Origin: Prevotella sp. UBA2755
GTDB taxonomy: Bacteria > Bacteroidota > Bacteroidia > Bacteroidales > Bacteroidaceae
Direction of reading: 5' to 3'
NCBI GenBank assembly: GCA_002353225.1
Contig: DEJF01000017.1
Location: 16,168 to 80,167, forward strand
Length of the DNA stretch: 64,000 bases
A program made the translations under genes and the position numbers. Within the stretch, counting starts at the first letter, position 1. The number at the start of each line of letters is the position of its first letter. The notes beneath the pieces are model-generated. The model saw only the letters and a program-made list of their open reading frames with translations, did no database searches and had not been told where the DNA came from. Below are positions 52,824 to 62,635 of this stretch, piece by piece.

Positions 52824-53578
52824 AGTCTTACGTTAATTCCTTCTTTTGCTAAGTATTGTTTAAGTTCTGGAACAGGTATCTCTCCGAAATGGAAGACACT
52901 GGCAGCAAGTGCCGCATCGGCATGTCCCTCAATAAAGACATCACGGAAATGCTCCTTTATCCCAGCACCTCCACTGGCGATGATGGGAATGGAGAGATGG
53001 TCAGCAAGTTCACGTAAAGCCTCATTGGCATATCCATTTTTTGTACCATCATGGTTCATAGAGGTAAATAAAATCTCGCCAGCACCACGTTCTTGAACCT
53101 CATGAGCCCACTCGAACAGTTGTCGTTCCGTACGTTCACGCCCTCCTTTCAGATAACAGTGCCAGCCGTCCTCGTCGAGTCGGGCATCAATGGCACAAAC
53201 ACATACTTGACTACCAAAGCGTGTAGTTATCTGATCTATCAGTTCTGGCCGTCGAATGGCAGCACTATTGACGCTCACTTTATCAGCACCGGCATATAAC
53301 AGACGCTCTACGTCAGCAAGTTCGTTAATGCCTCCACCGACAGTAAAAGGAATGTTCAGTGTCTCCGCTACTTTGGTAACCATGTCTGTGAATGTTTTAC
53401 GACCCTCAAAAGAGGCAGTGATATCAAGGAATACTAATTCGTCGGCTCCTTGTTCACTATATGCCTTTCCCAGTTCCACAGGATCACCGGCAGAACGGAG
53501 ATTGACAAAATTAGTGCCTTTGACAGTCTCACCGTCTTTTACATCCAGACAAGGTATTATGCGTTTTGCCAGTCCCAT
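52820..53578 (-). CDS. hisF: Imidazole glycerol phosphate synthase cyclase subunit
   Basis: A 252-residue TIM-barrel cyclase. It starts [18 protein letters not shown] and has the catalytic Asp11-type residue in [31 protein letters not shown], the second catalytic Asp in CAIDARLD, and [17 protein letters not shown] plus IIASGGAG. It works with HisH. The start lies 22 bp inside the hisA 3' end. Confidence 0.96.
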   Translation of the reverse strand: MGLAKRIIPCLDVKDGETVKGTNFVNLRSAGDPVELGKAYSEQGADELVFLDITASFEGRKTFTDMVTKVAETLNIPFTVGGGINELADVERLLYAGADKVSVNSAAIRRPELIDQITTRFGSQVCVCAIDARLDEDGWHCYLKGGRERTERQLFEWAHEVQERGAGEILFTSMNHDGTKNGYANEALRELADHLSIPIIASGGAGIKEHFRDVFIEGHADAALAASVFHFGEIPVPELKQYLAKEGINVRL

Positions 53579-54282
53579 AGTTCCTTTAAGTTTATTTTAC
53601 CTTCATATATTGCTTTGCCGAAGACAACTGCAGGAATGCCAGCCTTGTCCAAGGCTTGCACATCTTTTATACTTGATACACCGCCACTGGCGATCAAATG
53701 CAACTGAGGGTATGCCTCCATCACTTGACAGTATAGTTCAATTGCTGGACCTTGCAGGGTTCCGTCTTTAGATATCTCTGTGCAGAGCACATTTTTCACA
53801 CCGGCTTTGATGTATTTCCGAAGGAAGGGTAACAGATCCTCTGTAGAGTCCTCTTTCCAACCATTAATACTGATTTTTCCATTACGAACATCTGCGCCAA
53901 GTATCATTCGCTCAGCACCATATTTCTCTATCCATGAGATAAAAAGGTCAGGATTTGTAACCGCGATTGAGCCCACTGTCACCATTTCGGCTCCATTGGC
54001 AAAGGCAGTCTCAATGTCTGTATCAGTCTTGATACCTCCTCCGAAATCTATTCGCAGTTTTGTCTCCTTGGTAATGTCAAAGAGTACTTGATTGTTGACT
54101 ATATGCTTTGATTTCGCTCCGTCGAGGTCCACCACATGAAGACGCTTGAAACCAATCTGTTCAAACTCACGAGCCACATCGGCTGGCGAGTCACGGTACA
54201 CGGTTTTTTGATCATAGTCACCCTTGGTCAGTCGGACACATTGTCCGTTGATGATATCTATGGCAGGAATCAGTTCAATCAT
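53557..54282 (-). CDS. hisA: ProFAR isomerase (1-(5-phosphoribosyl)-5-[(phosphoribosylamino)methylideneamino]imidazole-4-carboxamide isomerase)
   Basis: A 241-residue TIM-barrel isomerase with [20 protein letters not shown] at the start, [35 protein letters not shown] and [22 protein letters not shown]. It is part of the hisHAF-IE run, overlapping hisH by 4 bp. Confidence 0.96.
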   Translation of the reverse strand: MIELIPAIDIINGQCVRLTKGDYDQKTVYRDSPADVAREFEQIGFKRLHVVDLDGAKSKHIVNNQVLFDITKETKLRIDFGGGIKTDTDIETAFANGAEMVTVGSIAVTNPDLFISWIEKYGAERMILGADVRNGKISINGWKEDSTEDLLPFLRKYIKAGVKNVLCTEISKDGTLQGPAIELYCQVMEAYPQLHLIASGGVSSIKDVQALDKAGIPAVVFGKAIYEGKINLKELWDWQNA

Positions 54283-54860
54283 AGTGCTAAGAAATTCTTA
54301 ATGATTTGCTCACCAACCTTTCCACTCTTTTCTGGGTGGAACTGACAAGCATAGAAGTTATCTTTATGCATCGCTGCTGAGTAGGGAAGAATGTAGTTTG
54401 CCTCCGCAGCCGTATCACTGCATAATGGGACATAATAACTATGTACGAAATATACGTAGGTGTTCTCTTCGAAGAGTGGTCCTTTCACATGATGAAGACT
54501 ATTCCATCCCATACATGGAACCTTTTCTTCGTGTTGCTGGGGGGTGAAACGCTTCACCACTGCGTCAAAAACCCCGATGCAGTCTACGTCCCCTTCCTCA
54601 GAATGACGACAGAGCAGTTGTTGCCCAACACAAATACCGAATACAGGTTGCTTAAGATCACGGATTACCTCATCCAATCGTCGTGCTTTCAGATACTCCA
54701 TTGCACCACGAGCCTCCCCCTGTCCTGGGAAGAGTACACGGTCAGCCTTCCTCAGTTGCTCGGCATTGTCCGTGAGTAGTGGCTCAACACCCAGTCTTCG
54801 TAGGGCGTTGACAACGGAATAAATGTTTCCTGCGTTATATTTTACGATGGCTATGTCCAT
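54279..54860 (-). CDS. hisH: Imidazole glycerol phosphate synthase glutaminase subunit
   Basis: A 193-residue class I glutaminase: IVKYNAGNIYSVVNALRRLG, FPGQGEARGAMEYL, the nucleophile in GICVGQQLL, FVHSYY and the catalytic His-x-Glu in FYACQFHPEKSG. It feeds ammonia to HisF. The ATG shares one base with the purU stop (TAATG). Confidence 0.95.
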   Translation of the reverse strand: MDIAIVKYNAGNIYSVVNALRRLGVEPLLTDNAEQLRKADRVLFPGQGEARGAMEYLKARRLDEVIRDLKQPVFGICVGQQLLCRHSEEGDVDCIGVFDAVVKRFTPQQHEEKVPCMGWNSLHHVKGPLFEENTYVYFVHSYYVPLCSDTAAEANYILPYSAAMHKDNFYACQFHPEKSGKVGEQIIKNFLAL

Positions 54861-55726
54861 TAACTAAAAATAATTGTCTTGTTCTTGTAAGTCAGAATCT
54901 TGCGCTGGATATGTTTAGAAACAGCATGCGACAATACGATTTTCTCCAAGTCCTTGCCTTTTAGTACCAGACTTTCTGGGGTATCCTTGTGAGTAATACG
55001 TGTCACGTCTTGTTCAATGATAGGGCCGGCATCCAACTCTGCTGTCACATAATGACTTGTCGCTCCGATAATCTTCACACCACGTTCCCAAGCCTGATGA
55101 TAAGGCTTTGCACCGACGAAGGCTGGAAGGAAAGAGTGGTGGATATTAATAATATGGTTAGGATAGGCGGCTATCATCTCATCGCTGATAATCTGCATGT
55201 AGCGGGCAAGAACGATGAAAGTTATTTGGTTCTTTTTTAGCAATTCCATCTCTGCAGCCTCTACTTCCGCTTTGTTGGAGTGGTCTTTCTTAATGCTGTA
55301 AACATAGTAGGGAATATTAAACTGATCAGCGACATAACGAAGATCCTCATGGTTACTGACGATACAAGGAATGTCAATTTCCCATTCTCCAGCCTTCCAG
55401 CGTGCCAGCAAGTCGTAAAGGCAGTGGCTCATCTTCGATACGAAGATTGCCATGCGAGGGCGTTTGTCACTGAAATATAACTTGCATGTCATTTGATAAC
55501 GTTGTGCGTAGAGCGTATTGATGTACTCTTGAATCTTTTCACGGGGAATCAGGAAATTCTCAAGTTCCCATTCGATACGCATAAAAAATATGCCGTCTTG
55601 CTTGTCTACATACTGATCGAGGTAGACGATATTACCCTGATTGTCAGTGATAAAGCGAGTCACTTCTGAAATAATGCCCTGTTGGTCAGGACAGTGCAGA
55701 AGTAAGATTGCTGTTGGTTTCTTCAT
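54860..55726 (-). CDS. purU: Formyltetrahydrofolate deformylase
   Basis: A 288-residue enzyme that splits 10-formyl-THF into formate and THF. Residues 1-~85 are an ACT domain (LLHCPDQQGIISEVTRFI); residues ~90-285 are the formyltransferase-like domain (VSNHEDLRYVADQF, NIHHSFLPAFVGAKPYHQA with the catalytic Asn/His, GATSHYVTAELDAGPIIEQD). It heads the run with hisHAF-hisIE, linking one-carbon and histidine metabolism. Confidence 0.93.
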   Translation of the reverse strand: MKKPTAILLLHCPDQQGIISEVTRFITDNQGNIVYLDQYVDKQDGIFFMRIEWELENFLIPREKIQEYINTLYAQRYQMTCKLYFSDKRPRMAIFVSKMSHCLYDLLARWKAGEWEIDIPCIVSNHEDLRYVADQFNIPYYVYSIKKDHSNKAEVEAAEMELLKKNQITFIVLARYMQIISDEMIAAYPNHIINIHHSFLPAFVGAKPYHQAWERGVKIIGATSHYVTAELDAGPIIEQDVTRITHKDTPESLVLKGKDLEKIVLSHAVSKHIQRKILTYKNKTIIFS

Positions 55727-55761
55727 TGTCTTTATTTAGTCCTTTTGTTATTTTTGACGTG

Positions 55762-55800
55762 CAAAAGTACGAAATAATTCTCACATTACCAAAGGTAATG
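55762..55800 (-). promoter_or_regulatory. Promoter with palindromic operator-like site before purU-his
   Basis: The minus strand has TACTTTTG (complement of 55762-55769) and TTTG (complement of 55790-55793) 20 bases apart. The -33 box is the centre of a perfect palindrome CATTACC-AAA-GGTAATG (55784-55800). A dimeric repressor bound there would block the promoter. Confidence 0.7.
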
Positions 55801-55822
55801 GCAAAAAATACCAGTTTGTTAT

Positions 55823-56482
55823 TTAGTAACAGAGTAACTCTATAGGATGTTCGATGAAAGTTGTGGCACCATGTGCTTCAAGAAACTGACGATCACGAAA
55901 GCCCCAAAGTACACTGATACAAGGTAGTCCAGCATTGTTGGCAGTCTGGATGTCAACTTCGCTGTCACCAATATAGACAGCAGAGACTTGAGAAGGTATA
56001 GGAGTAACACCCAGTTGACGAAGTGCCTCATAGACGGTATCTGGGGCAGGCTTCTTTCGGATGCCGTTCTCTTCATGTTCACCAATGGCAACATCTATTT
56101 CAGGAAAGAAATGGGCAATTAGTTCTTGTGTAGCAGCCATCATCTTATTGCTGACTACAGCCAATTGGCAACCGTGTGATTTAAGAGTATGTAACATCTC
56201 CGGGATACCTTCGTAAGGTCTTGTCGTGTCGAGAGCGTGCTTCATATAATGTTGCCGAAAAGTAGCAAAGATATCCTCAAATTGTGGATGAAGCGCACCT
56301 TGAGGGACTGCTCGCTCCATCAATAATCGGACACCATTGCCTACAAAACGGCGGATGTTGTCGTTGGAATGTTCTGGCAAACGATATTGCCTGAGAGCAT
56401 AATTGACAGAGCAAGCCAGATCTTGAAGTGTATCAAGCAGGGTGCCGTCAAGGTCAAAAATGTAAATATTATATGTTTTCAT
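55823..56482 (-). CDS. HAD-family phosphatase, phosphoglycolate phosphatase-like
   Basis: A 219-residue haloacid dehalogenase: nucleophile in YIFDLDGTLLDTLQDLA, cap domain, LAVVSNKMMAA (motif II Ser), KKPAPDTVYEAL (motif III Lys) and VYIGDSEVDIQTANNAG (motif IV). It resembles Gph, which removes 2-phosphoglycolate, but other sugar phosphates are possible. A TAATTTTG -7 box (complement of 56487-56494) ends 4 bases before the ATG. Confidence 0.88.
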   Translation of the reverse strand: MKTYNIYIFDLDGTLLDTLQDLACSVNYALRQYRLPEHSNDNIRRFVGNGVRLLMERAVPQGALHPQFEDIFATFRQHYMKHALDTTRPYEGIPEMLHTLKSHGCQLAVVSNKMMAATQELIAHFFPEIDVAIGEHEENGIRKKPAPDTVYEALRQLGVTPIPSQVSAVYIGDSEVDIQTANNAGLPCISVLWGFRDRQFLEAHGATTFIEHPIELLCY

Positions 56483-56502
56483 GCTGCAAAATTACTAAAA
56501 AA

Positions 56503-56534
56503 TTTGCAATTTCCATTGATTTGCACTACCTTTG
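56503..56534 (+). promoter_or_regulatory. Promoter of rnpB
   Basis: TTTG at 56503-56506 and TACCTTTG at 56527-56534 are 20 bases apart, just before the start of the RNase P RNA. Confidence 0.8.
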
Positions 56535-56540
56535 CATACA

Positions 56541-56936
56541 GAAAGCAGTGTCTTGGCTTGTCGCTGGTACCAACCACCATTGTCTAATGACAGTGGGAAG
56601 GGTACGAGAGGAAAGTCCGGGCAGCATAGGGCGCCCCACTTCTGAAAGTGGAAGCAGTTGGTGACGGCTGGTGTCGGAAGAAGAGAATGACCGCCTTGCT
56701 TTGGCGAGGTAAGGGTGAGAAGGTGGTGTAAGAGACCACCAGCCACTGGGTGATCAGTGGGCTGTTCCATCTGGGGGCTGCAAGTTCGCGTAAACCATCG
56801 TCTGAGGGCTGCCCGTCCGAACAATACGATGGAGGGTAGAATGCTAGAGCCGTAGGGTGACTTGCGGAGTAGATAAATGACAAGTGTCTTTCCTTTGGAG
56901 AAGAAACAGAACCCGGCTTACAGAGACACTGCTTTT
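56541..56936 (+). ncRNA. rnpB: RNase P RNA (M1 RNA)
   Basis: The about 395-base RNA processes tRNA 5' ends. The universal core blocks are present: GAGGAAAGTCCGGGC at about 56608-56622 and ACAGAACCCGGCTTA near the 3' end (56906-56920). The P1 helix closes the molecule: GCAGTGTCT (56545-56553) pairs with AGACACTGC (56924-56932). A run of T follows, so P1 also serves in termination. Reading frames across it are not genes. Confidence 0.96.
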
Positions 56937-56960
56937 TTATTGAAGTAATCGATTGTAGAT

Positions 56961-58277
56961 ATGATACAGAAAATCATTCAGTTCATTGAGACTGATATGT
57001 GGCGAATATCCAAGAATAATGTCTCTCCTCTGAAGTTCCTGTTGGTTGAGATTTTGAAGAAGTTGGTGATAGCCATTCGTTTCTTTATCTCAAAGCGAGT
57101 GATGCTAAAAGCATCAGCGTTGACCTATAGCACTTTACTTGCTATCGTGCCAATCCTTGCTGTCGTGTTTGCTATCGCTCGTGGCTTTGGTTATAATAAA
57201 TATATTGAAGTATGGTTTCGTGATGCGTTTGAGTCTCAACCGCAAGTCGCAGACGTGATTATCGGTTTTGTGAATAGTTACCTGATACACACAAAAAGTG
57301 GTATTTTTTTGGGCGTTGGTCTGTTGTTTATGTTGTATACAGTGCTGATGCTGGTTAGTAATGTGGAGGATGCGTTCAATGAGATATGGCAAGTGACAAA
57401 ACCACGTAGTATATTCCGAACATTTACTGACTACTTAGCAATGTTCTTTTGTTTTCCAATCGTTATAGTTGTAACTTCTGGTATCTCTATTTTCATGGCT
57501 ACTATAGCAGACTCTATGCCTGACTATCTGATGTTGGGACCTGCTATCCGTTTTCTCATAGATATGATTCCCTATGTGTTGATGATAGTTATGTTTATAG
57601 CCCTTTATACTTTCATGCCCAATACTCATGTAAAAGCCAAACATGTGATAGTTCCAAGTGTTTTGGCAGGTGTTGCGATGCAGGGGCTGCAGATATTCTA
57701 TATCCATTCGCAGATATTTCTTTCTGGCTATAATGCTATCTATGGCTCATTTGCCGCATTACCGTTGTTTATGTTATGGGTGCAGATTTCATGGACAATC
57801 TGTCTTTTTGGGGCAGAACTTTGTTATGCTAATCAGTACTTGGACTATTACGATTATAATGCCAATACAGGGGAAATAAGTTATCGTTATCGGACGATGA
57901 TGTGTGCTTTGTTGATGGGTTGTATATGTCGGAAGTTTGCCGAAGGGGGCAAACCATACTCAGCCTCTCAATTACGTGATGAGACGAAAATCCCTATTCG
58001 TATAGTCAATGATCTCTTGAAAGAGTTATTGAATGCCGGACTGATTGTGGAACTGACAAGTGACGAGAAAGGAGAGACATCTCATTTCTTGCCAGCAGAG
58101 GATATTAAAAATCTGACTTTAGGCTATATGATAGATTGTATGGAGTCTTATGGGCAATGGAAACTGGATTTGGATGTCTCTCAACTTTTTTCTGAACATT
58201 GGGGAAAGGCAATGGAACTGCGATCCAATTATCTTCACTCACTAAGTGACTTCAAATTACAAGATTTGCGTCTTTAG
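56961..58277 (+). CDS. YihY/BrkB-family inner-membrane protein
   Basis: A 438-residue protein with six transmembrane segments in residues ~35-295. Family features: KASALTYSTLLAIVPILAVVFAIARGFG, GVGLLFMLYTVLMLVSNVEDAFNEIW, PNTHVKAKHVIVPSVLAGV and GSFAALPLFMLWVQISWTICLFGAEL. The C-terminal ~135 residues are soluble and look like a winged helix (ASQLRDETKIPIRIVNDLLKELLNAGLI). The family was once called RNase BN but has no nuclease role; its function is open. It begins 24 bp after rnpB and overlaps convergent recQ by 4 bp. Confidence 0.9.
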   Translation: MIQKIIQFIETDMWRISKNNVSPLKFLLVEILKKLVIAIRFFISKRVMLKASALTYSTLLAIVPILAVVFAIARGFGYNKYIEVWFRDAFESQPQVADVIIGFVNSYLIHTKSGIFLGVGLLFMLYTVLMLVSNVEDAFNEIWQVTKPRSIFRTFTDYLAMFFCFPIVIVVTSGISIFMATIADSMPDYLMLGPAIRFLIDMIPYVLMIVMFIALYTFMPNTHVKAKHVIVPSVLAGVAMQGLQIFYIHSQIFLSGYNAIYGSFAALPLFMLWVQISWTICLFGAELCYANQYLDYYDYNANTGEISYRYRTMMCALLMGCICRKFAEGGKPYSASQLRDETKIPIRIVNDLLKELLNAGLIVELTSDEKGETSHFLPAEDIKNLTLGYMIDCMESYGQWKLDLDVSQLFSEHWGKAMELRSNYLHSLSDFKLQDLRL

Positions 58278-60097
58278 ACATATTTTTGAATCAAGGTGAC
58301 GAAGCGATTCCCATATTTTTCTTTTTTATGCTCTCCAATTCCTTGGATGAATCCAAAAGCCTCTAAAGTGACAGGCTTAATAGTGGCAAGGGCGTGTAAT
58401 ACTTTGTCGCTAAAGACAATATAAGGTGGGAATCCTTCTTCATCAGCACACTGTCGACGAAGATTACGAAGTGCCTCGAAGAGTTCTTTGTCCTCAATGC
58501 CTGTTGTCTCAGGTAATCCGGGGATGGTAATGGTGGGAATCTGTAAATGCAAACGACGCTTAGGCTTGATGGATTCTTTAATAGTATGGTCTATTACACA
58601 AAGTTCGGCTCGTTTCCTACCATAAAGGATGTCATTGCCACTTTCAGTGATTTTTACGATATTCCCTTGGTCGTATGCAATCTCAATAAATCCCATTTGC
58701 AACATTTGTAGCAAGTAATCCTGCCAATCATTGGTAGATAATGTTTTTCCAACACCATAAGTCTTGAGCGTGTCGTATCCTTTGCGTATGACTGTAGGAG
58801 AAGGAATTCCTTTCAGAATCTCTATGATAGTTGCTGTGCGGATACTCTCTTCTGTGCGTTTGACAGCACTTAGTGCCATCTGTATATATTCTGTACCATC
58901 AAATCTACGGGGAGGATTGTTGCATACGTCACAATTATTGCAGTCATGGTCTCGCTGTTCTCCGAAATAATTTAACAAGATTCGACGTCTGCATACATTG
59001 GACTCAGCATAATTTTGCATTTGTCTCAACTTGTCTTGATTGATATCTTTTTGTCCACTTTCCTTTGCGAATTGTGAGAGTTGTACAACATCGGCAAGGG
59101 AATAAAAAAGAACAGTATCCGCTGGAGCGCCATCACGACCGGCACGCCCGACCTCCTGATAGAAACTCTCTATACTTTTGGGCATGTTGTAGTGGATAAC
59201 CCAACGCACATTACTTTTGTCAATACCCATGCCAAAAGCAATGGTGGCACAAATAACTTGTACATCGTCTTTTTGGAAGTTAAGTTGTGCTTTGTCTCTG
59301 TCTTGCTGAGATATACCAGCATGGTATATATTGCAACGTATACCTTTTTCTTTCAAAAAGTTAGAGACTTTCTCTGTAGTCTTTCTGCTTAAACAATAAA
59401 TAATACCGCTCTCTAATGGACGAGCCTTGATAAAGTTTAAGATGTAATTGTCTTTCTCTTTTGTCGCATATCCACGTTTTACCGTTAAACTTAAGTTTGG
59501 ACGGTCGAAACTTGAAATGAATATTTGAGGATTGTTTAGTCTTAATTGTTTGATAATGTCCTGACGAGTAATCTTATCCGCAGTCGCAGTAAGTGCCATG
59601 ATAGGAACGTTAGGGAACTCCTGATGAAGGACATCTAATTGTGTGTATTCTGGTCGGAAATCATGCCCCCACTGACTGATACAATGTGCTTCGTCTATGG
59701 CGAACAAAGAAATTGTCATTTGTTTTAACAAAAAAGGAATTTCTGTGAGTAGTTTTTCTGGTGAAATGTATAATAGTTTTAAGGTGCCATCCGTACATTT
59801 ACGTCTGATAACGGTATCTGTGCTGAAATCATTACCACTGTTTAAAGCCGCAGCCTCTATACCATTCGCCTTTAAACTTTCCACTTGATCTTTCATCAGA
59901 CTTATTAAAGGAGAGATGATAACTGCAGTGCCTTGTAAGGTAATTGCTGGAATTTGATAACAAATACTTTTACCTCCTCCTGTTGGCATAAGAACCAGGC
60001 AATCTTGCTGATGCAGAATGGAATTGATAATCTCCTCTTGGTTGGCTCGGAAAGAGTCATAACCAAAATAACTTTTTAATATTGTTTTGATGTCCAT
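58274..60097 (-). CDS. recQ: ATP-dependent DNA helicase RecQ
   Basis: A 607-residue 3'-5' helicase. Walker A MPTGGGKS (37-44), DEAHCISQWGHDFRPEY, helicase motifs (GIIYCLSRKTTEKVS, ATIAFGMGIDKSNVRWVIH, QEVGRAGRDG), the zinc-binding Cys cluster in CRRRILLNYFGEQRDHDCNNCDVC (shown here by its Cys residues), RQC winged helix and a C-terminal HRDC domain (LFEALRNLRRQCADEEGFPPY, region ~535-600). It acts in replication-fork repair. A TAATTTTG -7 box lies at 60115-60122 on the minus strand. Confidence 0.96.
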   Translation of the reverse strand: MDIKTILKSYFGYDSFRANQEEIINSILHQQDCLVLMPTGGGKSICYQIPAITLQGTAVIISPLISLMKDQVESLKANGIEAAALNSGNDFSTDTVIRRKCTDGTLKLLYISPEKLLTEIPFLLKQMTISLFAIDEAHCISQWGHDFRPEYTQLDVLHQEFPNVPIMALTATADKITRQDIIKQLRLNNPQIFISSFDRPNLSLTVKRGYATKEKDNYILNFIKARPLESGIIYCLSRKTTEKVSNFLKEKGIRCNIYHAGISQQDRDKAQLNFQKDDVQVICATIAFGMGIDKSNVRWVIHYNMPKSIESFYQEVGRAGRDGAPADTVLFYSLADVVQLSQFAKESGQKDINQDKLRQMQNYAESNVCRRRILLNYFGEQRDHDCNNCDVCNNPPRRFDGTEYIQMALSAVKRTEESIRTATIIEILKGIPSPTVIRKGYDTLKTYGVGKTLSTNDWQDYLLQMLQMGFIEIAYDQGNIVKITESGNDILYGRKRAELCVIDHTIKESIKPKRRLHLQIPTITIPGLPETTGIEDKELFEALRNLRRQCADEEGFPPYIVFSDKVLHALATIKPVTLEAFGFIQGIGEHKKEKYGNRFVTLIQKYV

Positions 60098-60228
60098 TTC
60101 GTCATTTTGGGAACAAAATTAATAAATATTTTCTAAAAAACTGTTGAAAAATGATGTATTATAGATTTTTTTTACTATATTTGCAAAGTAATAAACAAAA
60201 TAATCATTCTGTTACATTTATTTTAAGT

Positions 60229-60699
60229 ATGGCAAAGTATAATATCACTGAGAAGAAAGTGAAGGAAGCAGCGTATAGGACGCTGGTTAATCCTCAGTTG
60301 ATGGATAGTCTGAAAGGACGGATCCTTGATGTCATTGTCATGCAGAAGAAGTACAAAGACAAGGATTATTCTGCAAAGAAGTTGGCAGAGGATCTGGGTA
60401 CTAACACCCGATACATTTCTGCCGTGGTGAGTGTTCAGTTTCATATGAACTACACGTCATTTGTGAACAAGTTCCGGATTGAGGAGGCGATGACCATTAT
60501 GGTTGACAAACGATTTCAGGAACTGACAATGGAAGAGGTGAGTGATATGGTTGGCTTTGCTAATCGTCAGTCTTTTTATGCCTCTTTCTTTAAATTCATG
60601 AATATGACTCCCCGTGAGTATCGTTTGAGACATTATGAAAATCATCCCTCTCAGAAGGTTAGACGTACAAAAACAAGAATTAAGAAACAAGATGTTTAA
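60229..60699 (+). CDS. AraC-type helix-turn-helix regulator
   Basis: A 156-residue regulator. ATG at 60229 is used (MAKYNITEKK); the longer frame would start inside the promoter (TATATTTG at 60176-60183). The C-terminal part has two helix-turn-helix segments: DYSAKKLAEDLGTNTRYISAVV and TMEEVSDMVGFANRQSFYASF followed by FFKFMNMTPREYRLRH, the AraC signature. There is no sensor domain. It overlaps the peptidase gene by 8 bp; regulatory targets are unknown. Confidence 0.9.
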   Translation: MAKYNITEKKVKEAAYRTLVNPQLMDSLKGRILDVIVMQKKYKDKDYSAKKLAEDLGTNTRYISAVVSVQFHMNYTSFVNKFRIEEAMTIMVDKRFQELTMEEVSDMVGFANRQSFYASFFKFMNMTPREYRLRHYENHPSQKVRRTKTRIKKQDV

Positions 60700-62635
60700 T
60701 TATTCAGACGAACGTTTCGCCGACCTGCAACTGCTCAGATACCAGCTCCCTGGTTTTGAGCAGTTAACTTTGTGTCAGAAACAGTACATCTATGCACTGT
60801 CCCAAGCGACATTGTATGGACGAGATATTACTTTTGATCAGTTCGGAAAGTATAACTTACGTATCCGTAAGATGTTGGAGGCCGTTTATATGTCTTCTGA
60901 CATTGACCGTACAACGAAGGACTTCAAAGCTTTAGAGGTATATCTGAAAAGACTCTGGTTCTCTAATGGTATCTATCATCATTATGGATGTGAGAAATTC
61001 CAGGCCGAGTTTTCTGAGGACTATCTTCGTGAAGCCCTTTTGATGGTCGACAAGTCCACTCTCCCTTTAATAGACGGAGAAGACATTGAGGATTTATGTC
61101 AAGAACTTTTTCCTGTGATTTTTGATGAATCGGTAGCCCCCAAACGGGTTAATAAGAATGATGGTGAAGATTTAGTACAAACATCCGCTTGCCATTTCTA
61201 TGAAGGAGTAACTCAGCAAGAGGCAGAAACTTTTTACCAAAGGAAAAAAGAGGAATATCAAGGAAAGGAACCGCCTTCTTTCGGACTAAACTCCACATTG
61301 GTGAAAAAAGACGGAGTTCTCTATGAGGATGTCTGGCATGTAGGAGGGAAATATTCCGCGGCAATCGAAAAGATTGTCTTCTGGTTGAAGAAAGCAAGAG
61401 AGTATGCAGAGAATGAGCATCAAGTGCGTATCATCGAACTTTTGATAAACTACTATCAGACGGGTAATCTTCAAAGTTTTAATGCTTATTGTAAGGAATG
61501 GGTGAGCGAGCATGAAGGCAGAATAGATTTTGTCAATGGCTTCATAGAGGTATATGGTGATCCATTAGGACTGAAAGGCTCGTGGGAAGGAATTGTTGAG
61601 TATAAAGACCTTGAGGCAACTAAACGGACACAGACCATCAGCACGAATGCTCAATGGTTTGAGGACCACTCACCTGTTGACCCACGTTTTCGCAAGAAAA
61701 AGGTAAAAGGTGTTACGGCAAATGCGATTTGTGCCGCTATACTGGGAGGTGATGAGTATCCTTCAACTGCTATTGGTATTAATTTGCCTAATGCCGACTG
61801 GATTAGGGCAGAATATGGTAGTAAGAGTATCACCATCAGTAATATTACAGATGCTTATAATAAGGCTGCCCATGGGAATGGCTTTAAAGAGGAGTTTGTT
61901 ATTGATGAGGATACTCTAAGATTAATAGAACAATATGGGGATATCTGTGATGACCTCCATACCGATCTGCATGAGTGTCTTGGGCATGGAAGTGGACAAC
62001 TATTACCTGGTACGGATCCAGATGCGTTGAAAGCCTATGGCAATACGATTGAGGAGGCACGTGCAGACCTCTTTGGACTTTATTATATCGCAGATGCAAA
62101 ATTGGTGGAACTTGGTCTGACCCCTAACGAGGAGGCTTATAAGTCTCAATATTATACATATATCATGAATGGGCTGCTAACACAGTTGATTCGTATACAG
62201 CCAGGAAACCAGATAGAGGAAGCCCATATGAGGAATCGCGCCTTAATCGCCCATTGGTGTTATGAGAATGGAAATGCTGTTTCCCTCGTTAAAAATAATG
62301 GAAAGACCTTTGTGAAAATCCACGACTACCAAGAGTTACGCCGATTGTTTGCAACCCTTCTGGCAGAAATACAACGTATAAAGAGTGAGGGCGACTATGA
62401 GGCTGCCCGTCAGTTGGTGGAGCGTTATGCTGTAAATGTCGATCCTGTTATTCATCAAGAAATATTAGAACGTTATCAACGCTTGAATCTGGCTCCTTAC
62501 AAGGGATTTATCAATCCCAAACTGATACCTGTGAGAGATGCGACAGGAGTAATCACGGATATTAAGGTTGACTATACAGAGGGTTATGTTGAACAGATGC
62601 TACGTTATAGTTCGGAATATGGTACATTGATATGA
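60692..62635 (+). CDS. Dipeptidyl peptidase III (M49 family)
   Basis: A 647-residue zinc exopeptidase that removes dipeptides from N-termini. The zinc motif is HECLGHGSGQLLPG (HExxGH) with the third ligand in NTIEEARADLFGLYYIADAK. Start at 60692 (MFNYSDERFADLQLL) is preferred as it follows the AraC stop region and matches the family; no signal peptide is seen, so it is cytoplasmic. In public databases relatives are sometimes mislabelled as dihydrofolate reductase. It overlaps the next gene by 4 bp. Confidence 0.93.
   Translation: MFNYSDERFADLQLLRYQLPGFEQLTLCQKQYIYALSQATLYGRDITFDQFGKYNLRIRKMLEAVYMSSDIDRTTKDFKALEVYLKRLWFSNGIYHHYGCEKFQAEFSEDYLREALLMVDKSTLPLIDGEDIEDLCQELFPVIFDESVAPKRVNKNDGEDLVQTSACHFYEGVTQQEAETFYQRKKEEYQGKEPPSFGLNSTLVKKDGVLYEDVWHVGGKYSAAIEKIVFWLKKAREYAENEHQVRIIELLINYYQTGNLQSFNAYCKEWVSEHEGRIDFVNGFIEVYGDPLGLKGSWEGIVEYKDLEATKRTQTISTNAQWFEDHSPVDPRFRKKKVKGVTANAICAAILGGDEYPSTAIGINLPNADWIRAEYGSKSITISNITDAYNKAAHGNGFKEEFVIDEDTLRLIEQYGDICDDLHTDLHECLGHGSGQLLPGTDPDALKAYGNTIEEARADLFGLYYIADAKLVELGLTPNEEAYKSQYYTYIMNGLLTQLIRIQPGNQIEEAHMRNRALIAHWCYENGNAVSLVKNNGKTFVKIHDYQELRRLFATLLAEIQRIKSEGDYEAARQLVERYAVNVDPVIHQEILERYQRLNLAPYKGFINPKLIPVRDATGVITDIKVDYTEGYVEQMLRYSSEYGTLI

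Noticed and set aside
56495..56883. Minus-strand frames over 56495-56883
   Set aside because: They lie across the RNase P RNA, whose conserved core and P1 helix explain the sequence.
60635..60691. Upstream start of the M49 peptidase
   Set aside because: Would overlap the AraC-type gene by 65 bp and add residues not typical of the family; ATG at 60692 fits better.
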